A stretch of DNA of 54,680 bases from the NCBI RefSeq assembly GCF_017565705.1, contig NZ_JAGDYL010000011.1, forward strand, positions 1 to 54,680. The letters are read 5' to 3'. The stretch is from Leucobacter ruminantium. Lineage in GTDB: Bacteria; Actinomycetota; Actinomycetes; Actinomycetales; Microbacteriaceae. The position numbers and the translations under genes are program-made. Of the stretch, positions 25,290 through 34,757 are shown piece by piece; positions within the stretch are counted from its first letter, which is position 1, and the number at the start of each line of letters is the position of its first letter. The notes below the pieces were generated by a model, which saw only the letters and a program-made list of their open reading frames with translations, searched no databases and had not been told where the DNA came from.

Positions 25290-25352
25290 GCCTCCATTCT
25301 CGCAGGCCGCACTTGGGACTAGGCTCGAAGCCACGTTCGGGAGGAGTCGAGG

Positions 25353-26912
25353 ATGAAGAGGTTCGCAGGGGCGGTGGCGGTGCTCGTCGCGATGAGCGCC
25401 CTGACCGCGTGCACGCCCACCGGGCCGGACCCCGACGCCGAACGCGCCGCGCAGACCTACGCCGACGAATTGCAGGGCTGGTCGGCCGAGCTCACCGCGG
25501 CCGTGCCGCTCGCGAGCACCTGGACGCAGGCGCAGATCGACGCGAAACCCGAGGTCGAGGAACTCCCCGAGGAGTTGGGCGTCGGCGAGGTGCTCGACGA
25601 GGCGCCCCAGCTGGAGGAGTTCGACGCTTCCGTGGCCGAACGCACCCCCGCGTACCGAAGGGCGGTCGCCGTCGCCGAGCAGGTCGACGGCGTTCTCGGC
25701 GAGCTGCGGAGCCTCGAGCCGGAGTCGGTGAAGCAACTCCGCAAGGCCGGCACCGCCGCCTTCTTCATCGGCTCCGACCTCTACTACGACACCTACGGGG
25801 GCCCGGCCCTGACGCGGGTGAATGCGTTCTCGGACGCTCTCGACGCGGGGATCATCTCCCCGGAAGGGATCAAGCTGCAGCGGGACGCCGAGATCGCCTT
25901 CGCACGGGACCGCATGAAGCTGCTCGACACCGCGGTCAAGTCGATGCAGAGCACTCGGAAGGGCGCCGACTACCCCGTGATCCCCGACAGTGCGATCGGC
26001 CGCTCGGTCGGCGCGTTCATCGTCGACTGGTACGAGGAGGATCGCGCGTTCGAGAAGCGAGCGCTCGCCGAGGTCGAGACGTGGAAGCAGCTGTCGACCG
26101 AGTACGGCGAGTTCTGGGGTGCGGAGCAGTACGGCTCGGCCTTTCGCGTGGCGATCGAGCACGCGGCAGAACTCCGCCCCGCGCACGCGGAGACCGTCGC
26201 CGCCCTCGCGGAGGATCTGCGGTCGGACCGCGAGCCGACGGCGTTCGCGGGCGACCCCTACCGCGCCCTGCTGCTGCAGGGGTACCTGCCGTGGGGCGAC
26301 CCGGGCCAGGGTGTCGAGCAGACGGTGAACCGGCTGTGGATGCTGTGGCGCATCCGCGAGCTGGAGCACACCCCCGACACCGCCTATGAAGCGGCCCGCG
26401 CGGCCCTGCTCGAGGAGATCAACCGCGGCATCGCCGAGGACACCGTGCGCGACTACCGGGCGGGCGGCACCCGCGCGTTGAACGCCTTCAGCGCCATCAC
26501 CGAGGCCGCCGAACGCGCACCCGGCGACGACGAGGACGAGCACTACGAGCGATTCTTCGAACGCCTGGCGGAGGCGATCTCCTTCGCCGAGGCGCTTCAG
26601 AAGGGGCCGATGATGGCCGAGGTGAGGAGCGGCTATGATGCCATGATCGAGGAGACCGAGAAGTCGCGGGACGATCTCCGCGCCATCGTCGAGAACCCCG
26701 ACCCCGAAGAGCCCGATATCCTCGCCCAGTACGAGGTGAGCGTCGCCGTCGGCGATTTCCACGAGGGCCTGGAGGAGCGGCTCACGGAGGCGCTCACTCC
26801 GAGCCTCGCGATGCTCGACGACGATGCGGCGTTCTCGGAGAGGCTCGCGGAGCTCATCGAGGCGACGGATCCGGGGCCGGGCTCGTCGGAGGATCCGACG
26901 CCCGAAGCGTGA
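25353..26912 (+). CDS. Large lipoprotein, mostly helical, unknown function
   Basis: The 519-residue protein starts with a lipoprotein signal (MKRFAGAVAVLVAMSALTAC), with the lipobox LTAC putting the lipid on Cys20. The mature part is acidic and helical, with many Glu/Ala-rich stretches and conserved-looking WYEEDRAFEKRAL, YLPWGDPGQGVEQT and DEHYERFFERLAEA. I do not recognise a domain. GGGAGGAG is a good ribosome binding site, and TAGGCT at about 25320 is a likely -10. Its last 59 bases overlap the end of the SCP2-like gene on the other strand. Confidence 0.75.
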   Translation: MKRFAGAVAVLVAMSALTACTPTGPDPDAERAAQTYADELQGWSAELTAAVPLASTWTQAQIDAKPEVEELPEELGVGEVLDEAPQLEEFDASVAERTPAYRRAVAVAEQVDGVLGELRSLEPESVKQLRKAGTAAFFIGSDLYYDTYGGPALTRVNAFSDALDAGIISPEGIKLQRDAEIAFARDRMKLLDTAVKSMQSTRKGADYPVIPDSAIGRSVGAFIVDWYEEDRAFEKRALAEVETWKQLSTEYGEFWGAEQYGSAFRVAIEHAAELRPAHAETVAALAEDLRSDREPTAFAGDPYRALLLQGYLPWGDPGQGVEQTVNRLWMLWRIRELEHTPDTAYEAARAALLEEINRGIAEDTVRDYRAGGTRALNAFSAITEAAERAPGDDEDEHYERFFERLAEAISFAEALQKGPMMAEVRSGYDAMIEETEKSRDDLRAIVENPDPEEPDILAQYEVSVAVGDFHEGLEERLTEALTPSLAMLDDDAAFSERLAELIEATDPGPGSSEDPTPEA

Positions 26913-27258
26913 GCGGCAGCAGCCCGTCGAGGTTCGCTCGCGAACCCGAGGCCGTCACCCGGGCAGCGTCGAGCGCGGTCTCCCAGGCGAGGGATCCGGT
27001 CGCGAGGGCGACCCAGGTCGCCGCGTCGGTCTCGATCACATTCGGCGGGGTGCCGCGGGTATGTCGCGGGCCTTCGACGCACTGCGTGGCGCCGAACGGC
27101 GGCACCCGCACCTCGACCGTGTTGCCCGGCGCCCGCTCGGCCAGCTCCTCGAGCAGGTAGCGCACGGCCGTGGCGAGTTCGGGCCGCGCCGTGCTGCCGC
27201 CGAGCACGGCGGTGACCGCCGTCCGCCCGTCCTCGACCGGTATCCTCCGCTTCGCCAT
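26854..27258 (-). CDS. SCP2-like (sterol carrier family) protein, Rv0807-type
   Basis: The 134-residue protein has the SCP2-like signatures of the actinobacterial family near purF: RPELATAVRYLLEELAERAP, GNTVEVRVPPFGATQCVEGP, HTRGTPPNVIETDAATWVAL and a GSLAWETALDAGRV-type end with SGSRANLDGLLPL. These small proteins may bind a lipid or hydrophobic ligand; their role is unknown. The start ATG 27258 has TAGGGT exactly 6 bases upstream (leaderless), and GGAGG in the spacer. The gene is back to back with purD and its 3' end overlaps the lipoprotein gene by 59 bases. Confidence 0.8.
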   Translation of the reverse strand: MAKRRIPVEDGRTAVTAVLGGSTARPELATAVRYLLEELAERAPGNTVEVRVPPFGATQCVEGPRHTRGTPPNVIETDAATWVALATGSLAWETALDAARVTASGSRANLDGLLPLTLRASDPPTSPAPDPSPR

Positions 27259-27264
27259 GCCTCC

Positions 27265-27292
27265 ACCCTATGCGCCCCGCCCCCACTATCCT
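27265..27292. promoter_or_regulatory. Back-to-back leaderless promoters (SCP2-like gene / purD)
   Basis: The minus-strand -10 TAGGGT (complement of 27265-27270) and the plus-strand -10 TATCCT (27287-27292) are separated by only 16 bases. Each lies exactly 6 bases before its start codon. The two RNA polymerase footprints would overlap, so the promoters probably compete. Confidence 0.6.
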
Positions 27293-27298
27293 GGAACG

Positions 27299-28564
27299 GT
27301 GAAGATTCTCGTCCTGGGCCCGGGCGCCCGCGAACACGCTATCGTCCTCGCGCTCCTCTCCGAGGGCGCCGACCATGAGATCGTCTGCGCGCCCGGCAAT
27401 GCCGGCATCGCGGCGAGCGGGGTGGAGACTCCCGCGCTCGCCTACACCGATCCCGTAGCCGTCGCGGCGTTCGTGAGGGATCGCGGCGGCTTCGACCTGG
27501 TGGTCGTCGGCCCCGAGGCGCCGCTCGTCGCCGGGGTCGCCGATCCGCTGCGCGCGGCCGGTGTGCCGGTCTTCGGCCCGGACGGCGCCGCGGCCCAGCT
27601 CGAGGGGTCGAAGGCATTCGCGAAGCGCATCATGGACGCCGCGGAGGTGCCGACCGGTCGCGCCGTGCGCGTCGCGGCCGTCGAGGAGGCCGGCGCCGTG
27701 CTCGACGAGTTCGGGGCGCCCTACGTGGTGAAGGCCGACGGCCTCGCGGCGGGCAAGGGGGTGCTCGTCACGGAGGACCGCGCGGCCGCGCTGGAGCACG
27801 TCGCGACGTGGGCCCCGCACGGCGACGTGCTCATCGAGGAGTTCCTCGACGGCCAGGAGGTGTCGCTCTTCTTCTTCGCCGACGGCCACGACGTGGTGCC
27901 GCTCACGCCGGCGCAGGATTTCAAGCGCGCGCTCGACGGCGACGAGGGCCCGAACACGGGCGGCATGGGCGCCTACACCCCGCTGCCGTGGCTGCCGGGC
28001 GGCGTCGATGCCTTCGTCGACGAGCTCACCCGCACCGTCGCGCTGCCGACCGTGCGGCAGCTGGAGGCCGAGGGCACCCCGTTCGTCGGACTGCTCTACT
28101 GCGGTCTCATCGTCACGTCGAAGGGCGTTCGCGTCATCGAGTTCAACGCGCGCTTCGGCGATCCCGAGACCCAGGTCGTGCTGGCGCGGCTCGAGTCCCC
28201 GCTGAGCCGGTACCTGCTGGCGGCGGCGCAGGGATCCCTCGCCGATCTGGCAGCGCCCGAGTTCTCGGATGAGCCCGCCGTGATCGTGGTCGTCGCGAGC
28301 GAGGGCTACCCGGGCGAGGTCGTGACCGGTCGCGAGATCACCGGCCTCGACGAGGCGGCGCGGGTGCCGGGCGTGCACCTGGTGCACGCCGCGACGGCTC
28401 GCACGGAGGGCGGCGGCTGGGTCGCGACGGGCGGCCGTGTGCTCGGCGTCGTCGCGCGCGGCGCGGATTTCGGGGAGGCCCGTTCGCGCGCCTACGAAGC
28501 GGTCGATCTCATCGGCCTCGAGGGATCGCAGCACCGCACGGACATCGCCGCGAAGGTCGCGTAG
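27299..28564 (+). CDS. purD: Phosphoribosylamine-glycine ligase (GAR synthetase)
   Basis: The 421-residue ATP-grasp enzyme starts [19 protein letters not shown] and shows [36 protein letters not shown] (ATP loop), [12 protein letters not shown] and [13 protein letters not shown] (metal-binding Glu/Asn). It joins phosphoribosylamine with glycine, the second purine step. The start GTG 27299 follows TATCCT by 6 bases, a leaderless arrangement. The gene is monocistronic and is closed by a hairpin. Confidence 0.96.
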   Translation: MKILVLGPGAREHAIVLALLSEGADHEIVCAPGNAGIAASGVETPALAYTDPVAVAAFVRDRGGFDLVVVGPEAPLVAGVADPLRAAGVPVFGPDGAAAQLEGSKAFAKRIMDAAEVPTGRAVRVAAVEEAGAVLDEFGAPYVVKADGLAAGKGVLVTEDRAAALEHVATWAPHGDVLIEEFLDGQEVSLFFFADGHDVVPLTPAQDFKRALDGDEGPNTGGMGAYTPLPWLPGGVDAFVDELTRTVALPTVRQLEAEGTPFVGLLYCGLIVTSKGVRVIEFNARFGDPETQVVLARLESPLSRYLLAAAQGSLADLAAPEFSDEPAVIVVVASEGYPGEVVTGREITGLDEAARVPGVHLVHAATARTEGGGWVATGGRVLGVVARGADFGEARSRAYEAVDLIGLEGSQHRTDIAAKVA

Positions 28565-28571
28565 GCGCAGT

Positions 28572-28606
28572 CGCCAGGGCGCACCGGGAGACGGTGCGTC
28601 TTGGCG
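28572..28606. terminator. Hairpin between purD and the SRPBCC gene
   Basis: CGCCAGGGCGCACC (28572-28585) and GGTGCGTCTTGGCG (28593-28606) pair over 14 positions with two G-T wobbles (12 Watson-Crick pairs). It begins 7 bases after the purD stop and ends at the stop of the convergent gene, so it can serve both. Confidence 0.7.
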
Positions 28607-29584
28607 TCAGTCTCCGCGGATGAGGGCGTCGAAGTCGGGATCGCCCGTAGGCGAGTCGTCCTCGTCGTCATCTTCTGCGTCTCGGGGCTCGCCGTTCTCG
28701 GACTCCTCCTCTTCTTCGTGGGAGTCGTCTTCCCCGGGTTCGCCCGCGGCGGTCTCCTCGGGGGCGTCGTCAGCGGCATCGGAGCTCTGCTCCGCGGACG
28801 GCGCCGCCGGCACCTCGTCCTCGCGCGCCGCTTCGATCACCGAGGCCGAGATCTCGACCGTGTCGCCGACCTCGGCCTCGGTATCGACGTCGGTATCAAC
28901 CGCCGAGTCCTCTTCCGCCACTGCGTCCTCGTCGTCCTCCGCGGGCGGAGTCTCGGAGCGGAGGGCGGCGGCGGGCTCGTCTCCGTCATCGGCGGCCGGA
29001 GTCGCGGCATCGCCGGATCCCTCATCGCCGTCTCCGGCATCGTCTGCGGCAGTGTCGTCGCCTTCGCCATCCGACGCGGCCTCATCGGCCTCGGAGACCG
29101 CCTCCCCGATGACCGGCCCGGGGAGCACGAGGGCTTCGAGGCCGTCGGCGCCGAGGGTCGCGTCGACCGCGGCCACCAGATCCGCGAGCAGCGTCTGCCA
29201 CCCGTCGAGCGAGGCGGCGGCGCGCTCCGCCGGGAAGGGCAGCGAGTCGAAGCCCGTCTCGGTGACCGTGACACCGGTGTCGACGCCCTGAGAGCGCAGC
29301 GTGACGAGCACGGCGGTGGATCCCTCATCGCCGGCTTCGCTCCAGCGGAAGCCGACCGCGTGACCCTCGACCCAGACGTCGATGTCGCCCGAGGCGTCGC
29401 GGCTCACCGCGTCATCGCCCTCGCCCTCGCTCCAGCGCTCGACGACCTCGCCGCCGAGCCCCGACCCGAGCCGCACCTCCGGCCACCAGGCAGACCGCTT
29501 CCCAGGATCGACCAGGTACTGCCAGACCGTCTCCCTCGGCGCGCGCACCCGCGCCCTGGCAACGACCGGCCCCAGCGGAATCAT
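28607..29584 (-). CDS. SRPBCC/AHSA1-like protein with a long acidic disordered tail
   Basis: Residues 1 to about 155 form an SRPBCC (START/Aha1-like) domain: PRETVWQYLVDPGKRSAWWP at the start, a central beta-sheet (AVLVTLRSQGVDTGVTVTET) and a long C-terminal helix (AAASLDGWQTLLADLVAAVD). This fold binds hydrophobic ligands or chaperone clients. The remaining 170 residues are almost all Asp, Glu, Ala, Ser, Gly and Pro, with runs such as DDDEDDSPTGDPDFDALIRG at the end, and are surely disordered. AAGGAGAG precedes the ATG. The function is unknown. The gene is convergent with purD and divergent from purC. Confidence 0.75.
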   Translation of the reverse strand: MIPLGPVVARARVRAPRETVWQYLVDPGKRSAWWPEVRLGSGLGGEVVERWSEGEGDDAVSRDASGDIDVWVEGHAVGFRWSEAGDEGSTAVLVTLRSQGVDTGVTVTETGFDSLPFPAERAAASLDGWQTLLADLVAAVDATLGADGLEALVLPGPVIGEAVSEADEAASDGEGDDTAADDAGDGDEGSGDAATPAADDGDEPAAALRSETPPAEDDEDAVAEEDSAVDTDVDTEAEVGDTVEISASVIEAAREDEVPAAPSAEQSSDAADDAPEETAAGEPGEDDSHEEEEESENGEPRDAEDDDEDDSPTGDPDFDALIRGD

Positions 29585-29721
29585 AAGCGCTCTCCTTCGC
29601 CCTCGGACGACCAGCCCCGGGGGTCTGCTTCCTCTGCAATGACTGTATCCGCAAACCGCCGTTCCATACCCATTCCGCTCCTGGCATGTCGGGAAACGGA
29701 GCGCGTGGAAGAATGGTGGGC

Positions 29722-30621
29722 GTGACCACGCACTCCACTCCCCCGCAGCTCCCCGCCTGGCGCCACGTCTACTCGGGCAAGGTGCGCGACCTCTACGTTC
29801 CCGAGAACGGCTCCGAGGGCTACCTCCTCGTCGTGGCCAGCAACCGGGTCAGCGCGTTCGACCACGTGCTCGACCCCGAGATCCCGGGCAAGGGCGCGGT
29901 GCTCACCGCGCTCTCGCGGTGGTGGTTCGAGCGCATCGATCTGCCGAACCACCTGGCCGACGGCGCGGCCGACGCCCCCGAGGTGCCCGCCGAGGTCGCG
30001 GATCGCGCGATGCTCACCCGCAGGCTCGAGATGCATCCGGTCGAGTGCGTGGTGCGGGGTGCCCTCACCGGGTCGGGATTCCTGGAGTATCAGCGCACGG
30101 GCGCCGTCTGCGGCATCGAACTGCCCGCCGGTCTCGAGGACGGCGACCTGCTCGACACCCCGATCTACACGCCCGCCTACAAGGCGCCGCTCGGTGAGCA
30201 CGACGAGAACATCACCTTCGAGCGCTCGGTCGAACTCGTCGGGTCTGAGACCGCGGAGGCTCTGCGCGACGCCTCGCTGCGCATCTTCACTCGGGCGAGG
30301 GATCTCGCGGCCGAGCGCGGGGTGATCCTCGCCGACACGAAGTTCGAGTTCGGCACCGATCCGCGAACGGGCGAGCTCGTGCTCGCGGACGAGGTGCTCA
30401 CGAGCGATTCCTCCCGCTACTGGGATGCGGCGGCCTACGGCGACGAGTCTCTGCCGCGCGCGCAGCGGCTCGCCTCGTTCGACAAGCAGATCGTGCGCGA
30501 TTGGCTCTCGGCCAACTGGGATAAGCAGGGCGAGCCGCCCGTGCTGCCCGACGAGATCGTCGCCCGCACCTACGAGCGCTACGCCGAGCTCTACGACCGC
30601 CTCACCGCCGCCGCCGCTTGA
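29722..30621 (+). CDS. purC: Phosphoribosylaminoimidazole-succinocarboxamide synthase
   Basis: The 299-residue protein is PurC (SAICAR synthetase): HVYSGKVRDLYVP, VVASNRVSAFDHVL, CVVRGALTGSGFLEYQRTGA, GEHDENITFE and LADTKFEFG are family blocks. It condenses CAIR with aspartate using ATP. The start is uncertain: GTG 29722 has GGAAGA about 9 bases upstream, while ATG 29713 in the same frame would have that element too close. It is divergent from the SRPBCC gene and 120 bases upstream of purS in the same direction. Confidence 0.95.
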   Translation: MTTHSTPPQLPAWRHVYSGKVRDLYVPENGSEGYLLVVASNRVSAFDHVLDPEIPGKGAVLTALSRWWFERIDLPNHLADGAADAPEVPAEVADRAMLTRRLEMHPVECVVRGALTGSGFLEYQRTGAVCGIELPAGLEDGDLLDTPIYTPAYKAPLGEHDENITFERSVELVGSETAEALRDASLRIFTRARDLAAERGVILADTKFEFGTDPRTGELVLADEVLTSDSSRYWDAAAYGDESLPRAQRLASFDKQIVRDWLSANWDKQGEPPVLPDEIVARTYERYAELYDRLTAAAA

Positions 30622-30696
30622 GCGAGTTTTCCTCCGCAGGTCCTCTTTTCGGGGCTGCCCGGTTCTCGACCAGCCGGGCGACGCCTTCGCACCCGG

Positions 30697-30702
30697 TAGA
30701 CT
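30697..30702 (+). promoter_or_regulatory. Candidate purS -10 element
   Basis: TAGACT sits 39 bases before the GTG start of purS in the context GGTAGACTGG. Nearly the same core (CGTAGACTGG) lies upstream of purL at 37201. A typical ribosome binding site GGAGG follows, about 8 bases before the start codon. Confidence 0.45.
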
Positions 30703-30741
30703 GGTGCTCGACTTCTGTGTTTTCGAGTTGGAGGCTCTCTA

Positions 30742-30998
30742 GTGCCCACGATTGTTGTTGACGTCATGCCGAAGGCCGAACTGCTCGATCCGCAGGGCAA
30801 GGCGACCACGGGGGCGCTCGCCCGTCTCGGCCACGGCAAGTTCGAGAACGTGCGTATCGGTAAGCGCTTCGAGTTCACCGTCGAGGGCGAGGTCACCGAA
30901 GAGGTGCTCGCAGAGGTGCGCCAGGTCGCCGACGAGATCCTCTCGAACTCGGTGATCGAGGACGTCGTGGCGATCAGCGTCGACGGCGAGGCCCGGTG

Positions 30999-30999
<1 letters not shown>
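30742..30999 (+). CDS. purS: Phosphoribosylformylglycinamidine synthase subunit PurS
   Basis: The 85-residue protein is the small linker subunit of the three-part FGAM synthetase: [34 protein letters not shown] and [15 protein letters not shown]. It docks PurQ on PurL and helps channel ammonia. It starts at GTG 30742 with a good GGAGG site. Its stop overlaps the purQ start (TGATG), so the two are coupled. Confidence 0.95.
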
Positions 31000-31703
<704 letters not shown>

Positions 31704-31750
31704 CGGCGGAACGGCATCACGAGACGAGGGATCGGGCGAGCGGGCGCGCC

Positions 31751-32590
31751 CTACGGGCGGTAGTAGATCGCCACCCGCCTGCCGTCGCGCTCGACCACGT
31801 CGACGGGGGTCTCGAACACCCGCTCGAGCACCTCGGAGGTGATGATCTCGTCCGGTGTTCCCGAGGCGACGACCCGGCCCTCGGCGAGCGCGACGATGCG
31901 GTCCGCGTAGGCCGCGGCGAAGTTCACGTCGTGGATCACGAGCACGACCGTCTTGCCGAGGGCATCGGCGGCAGCGCGCACCTGCCCCATCATGCTCACC
32001 GCGTGCCGCATGTCGAGTCCGGTCAGAGGTTCGTCGAGCAGCACGAAGTCGGTGTCCTGCGCGAGCACCATCGCGACGAAGGCGCGCTGCCGCTGCCCGC
32101 CCGAGAGCTCGTCGATGAAGCGCTCCTCGAGGCCGGCGAGGTCGAGGAAGGCGATCGCGGCGTGGATCGCCCGCTGATCGGTCTCGGTGAGCCGGCCCGC
32201 CGAGTGCGGGAAGCGCCCGAAGGTGACGAGCTGACGCACCGTGAGGCGCGCCATGAAGTGGTTCTCCTGCTTGAGGATCGACACCACCCGGGCGAGATCC
32301 TTCGACTTCGCCGTGCGCACGTCGAGGCCGCCCACCTCCACACGCCCGCTGTCGGCCTCGAGCAGACGCCCGATGATCGTGAGCATCGTCGACTTGCCGG
32401 CGCCGTTCGGCCCGATGAGCGCGGTCACGCCGCCCCGCTCGAGCGTGAGATCGATCGGCCCGAGCACGTGCCTCCCGGCGTAGGCCTTCTCGACGCCGCG
32501 CAGGACGATTCCGGGCGCGGATCCCTCGCCCGCACCCGCCTCGGTCATCGCCGCGGTTCCAGCCGCGACCTCGGTGTGTGCGTCGGTCAA
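31751..32590 (-). CDS. Iron-siderophore ABC transporter, ATP-binding protein (FepC/FecE type)
   Basis: The 279-residue protein has Walker A (LIGPNGAGKSTML), the Q-loop, the ABC signature LSGGQRQRAFVA, Walker B (DFVLLDEPLTGLD) and the switch His in VIHDVN. The H-F-M-A-R-L-T-V-R-Q-L-V-T-F-G-R-F-P pattern is typical of siderophore importers. It powers the two permeases encoded just upstream. The start is an unusual TTG at 32590 that overlaps the permease stop (TTGA), so translation depends on coupling; the first 25 residues are a non-conserved linker. Confidence 0.92.
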   Translation of the reverse strand: MTDAHTEVAAGTAAMTEAGAGEGSAPGIVLRGVEKAYAGRHVLGPIDLTLERGGVTALIGPNGAGKSTMLTIIGRLLEADSGRVEVGGLDVRTAKSKDLARVVSILKQENHFMARLTVRQLVTFGRFPHSAGRLTETDQRAIHAAIAFLDLAGLEERFIDELSGGQRQRAFVAMVLAQDTDFVLLDEPLTGLDMRHAVSMMGQVRAAADALGKTVVLVIHDVNFAAAYADRIVALAEGRVVASGTPDEIITSEVLERVFETPVDVVERDGRRVAIYYRP

Positions 32591-33621
32591 CGCATCCCCT
32601 TTCTCAGCAGGACGATGAGGAACAACAGCCCGCCCGCGAACTCGATGATCACCGTGACGAGGCCCGCAGCCATGAACACGTGCTTCAGCACGAAGGTCGC
32701 CCCCAGCAGAGTGACGAGGCCGATGCCGATGGCGAGCGGGATGGTCTCGGCGTGCGAGTCTCCCCGGGCGAACTGGTAGGCGAGCGTCGCCACCAGGAAG
32801 CCGTAGAAGGTCATGGGCCCGACCATCGTGGCCGAGACCGAGACGAGCACCGCGACCAGCACGAGCACCGTGACGACCTCGCGCCGGTAGTTCACGCCCA
32901 GCCCGATCGCGACGTCGCGGCCGAGCGCCACGACGTCGTAAGTGCGGCGGCGCAGCCACACGAAGACGAGGATCGCGCAGACGACCCCCGCGGCGATCGG
33001 CAGATAGTCGGGGTTGCCCCGGCTGATGCTGCCGAAGAGCCGCGCGCTCAGCACGTCGAACTCGCTCGGCGTGAGCGTGCGCTGCATGAACGTCGACACG
33101 GACCCGAAGCCGATCCCGAGCACCACCCCGACAAGCAGCAGAAGGTGCAGGTTCGCCCGCGTACCCGAGAACAGCCAGCCGTAGAGCAGTGTCGCGAACA
33201 GCACCATCAGCACGCTCTGGGCGATGATCTTCGGGATGCCTTCCATGTTCGCCGCTGCGGTGCCGAAGACGAACACGAGCGCAGTCTGGGTGAGCACGTA
33301 GAGCGCGTCGAACCCCAGGATCGACGGGGTGAGGATGCGGTTCGACGTGGCCGTGTGGAAGAGCACGGTGGCGAGCGCCTGTGCGACGGCGACGAAGGAG
33401 ATCGTGCCGAGCGAGGTCAACCGCGACTGCACGATGACCCAGAAGCCGGGGCTGCCGGGAGGCGCCGGATTGCCGTAGACGAGGATGGCGACGGCGAGGG
33501 CGGCCGCCACGGCGAACACGGCGACGATCGGAAGCGCGTCGCGCCATCGCGCGGCACGCGGCGGCGCCACGAGCGGCGGCTCACCCGTGCTCGCGAGCCT
33601 GACGATGCTGGTGTGCTCCAC
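32587..33621 (-). CDS. Iron-siderophore ABC transporter, FecCD-type permease 2
   Basis: The 344-residue protein has about nine to ten membrane helices and the FecCD-family blocks GFDALYVLTQT, GSISRGNPDYLP, ALGRDVAIGLGVNYR (coupling-helix region) and the SATMVGPMTFYGFLVA segment. It forms the transport channel with permease 1. I prefer GTG 33621, placed 5 bases after GGAGG; GTG 33627 overlapping the previous stop is possible. The Pro-rich N-terminal 25 residues are cytoplasmic. Confidence 0.92.
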   Translation of the reverse strand: MEHTSIVRLASTGEPPLVAPPRAARWRDALPIVAVFAVAAALAVAILVYGNPAPPGSPGFWVIVQSRLTSLGTISFVAVAQALATVLFHTATSNRILTPSILGFDALYVLTQTALVFVFGTAAANMEGIPKIIAQSVLMVLFATLLYGWLFSGTRANLHLLLLVGVVLGIGFGSVSTFMQRTLTPSEFDVLSARLFGSISRGNPDYLPIAAGVVCAILVFVWLRRRTYDVVALGRDVAIGLGVNYRREVVTVLVLVAVLVSVSATMVGPMTFYGFLVATLAYQFARGDSHAETIPLAIGIGLVTLLGATFVLKHVFMAAGLVTVIIEFAGGLLFLIVLLRKGMR

Positions 33622-33623
33622 GC

Positions 33624-34757
33624 TCACCTCCCCCGCTGCCTCAGCAGCAGCGTGATGAACACGGCCGCGCCGACGATGCCGAGCACCATCGAGACGGGGA
33701 TCTCGAAAGGCATGATCACGAGGCGCCCCACGATGTCGCAGACGGTCACGAGGGCGACGCCGCCGAGGCACACCCACGGCAGGTTGCTGCGCACATTATC
33801 GCCGCGGATCATCGAGACGATGTTCGGCACCACGAGCCCGAGCAGCGGCAGGAAGCCCACCACCACTGTCGTCACACCGGCCGCGATAGCGACGAGCGCG
33901 GTGCCTCCGATCAGGATCGCCTCATAGCGCACGCCCACGCTCGTCGCCACGTCTTTGCCGAGGCCGGCGACCGTGATGCGATCCGCCATGAGGAATACGA
34001 GGATCGTGACGACCGCCACCACCCACAGCACCTCGTAGCGCCCGCGCACCACGGGAGTGAAGCTGCCCATGAACCAGGTGCCGAGCATCTGCAGCAGGTT
34101 GAACTGTGCTGCGAGGAAGGTGGTGAGCGAGCTCACGATCGCGCCCAGCATGATGCCGATGAGGGGCACCACGAGCGTGGTACGGATCACGATGCGGCGC
34201 AGGATCAGCATGAACAGCATCGCGCCGACGAAGGCGAAGCAGCTCGCGATGACCATCTTGCCGAAGAGCCCCACCCCCGGTAGCAGCAGCGCCGTGAGCA
34301 GCAGACCGAGCGCCGCCCACTCTGTCGTGCCGGATGTGGTCGCGTCGACGAAGCGGTTCTGGGTGAGCATCTGCATCACGAGACCGCTGGTCGCCATCGC
34401 GGCGCCGGCGAGCACGAGCGCGATCGTGCGGGGCACGCGCGTGATCCAGAACATCTCGGAGCCGAACTCGTCGCCCGAGAGGTCGTAGACACCGATCACG
34501 AGCGAAGCCGCGAGCAGCCCGAGCACCGCCGCGATCGCGGCGGCCAGCAGCCATGGCCGCGCCCGCGGGGGCGCGATCTCGGGCGCGACAGGGCGAGTGC
34601 CGCCGATCACGGTCGCCCCGGATCCCTCTCCCGAAGGCTTGCCCGGCGAAGCCGCAGCCTCGGATCCCGCGTCGCGGACGCGCGCAGCGGGGCGCCCGTC
34701 CTCGCGAACGCGCGCCCCGCTCTCGTGCCCCTCGGGGGTCATGGCCGTGCGGCTCAT
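33624..34757 (-). CDS. Iron-siderophore ABC transporter, FecCD-type permease 1
   Basis: The 377-residue protein has a charged N-terminal tail of about 65 residues, longer than usual, then FecCD membrane helices with RVPRTIALVLAGAAMATSGL (family hallmark), NRFVDATTSGTTEWAALG, GLGKDVATSVGVRYE and GFLPLLGLVVPNIVSMIRG. It pairs with the next permease. The start ATG 34757 overlaps the binding-protein stop by 4 bases. Confidence 0.92.
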   Translation of the reverse strand: MSRTAMTPEGHESGARVREDGRPAARVRDAGSEAAASPGKPSGEGSGATVIGGTRPVAPEIAPPRARPWLLAAAIAAVLGLLAASLVIGVYDLSGDEFGSEMFWITRVPRTIALVLAGAAMATSGLVMQMLTQNRFVDATTSGTTEWAALGLLLTALLLPGVGLFGKMVIASCFAFVGAMLFMLILRRIVIRTTLVVPLIGIMLGAIVSSLTTFLAAQFNLLQMLGTWFMGSFTPVVRGRYEVLWVVAVVTILVFLMADRITVAGLGKDVATSVGVRYEAILIGGTALVAIAAGVTTVVVGFLPLLGLVVPNIVSMIRGDNVRSNLPWVCLGGVALVTVCDIVGRLVIMPFEIPVSMVLGIVGAAVFITLLLRQRGR

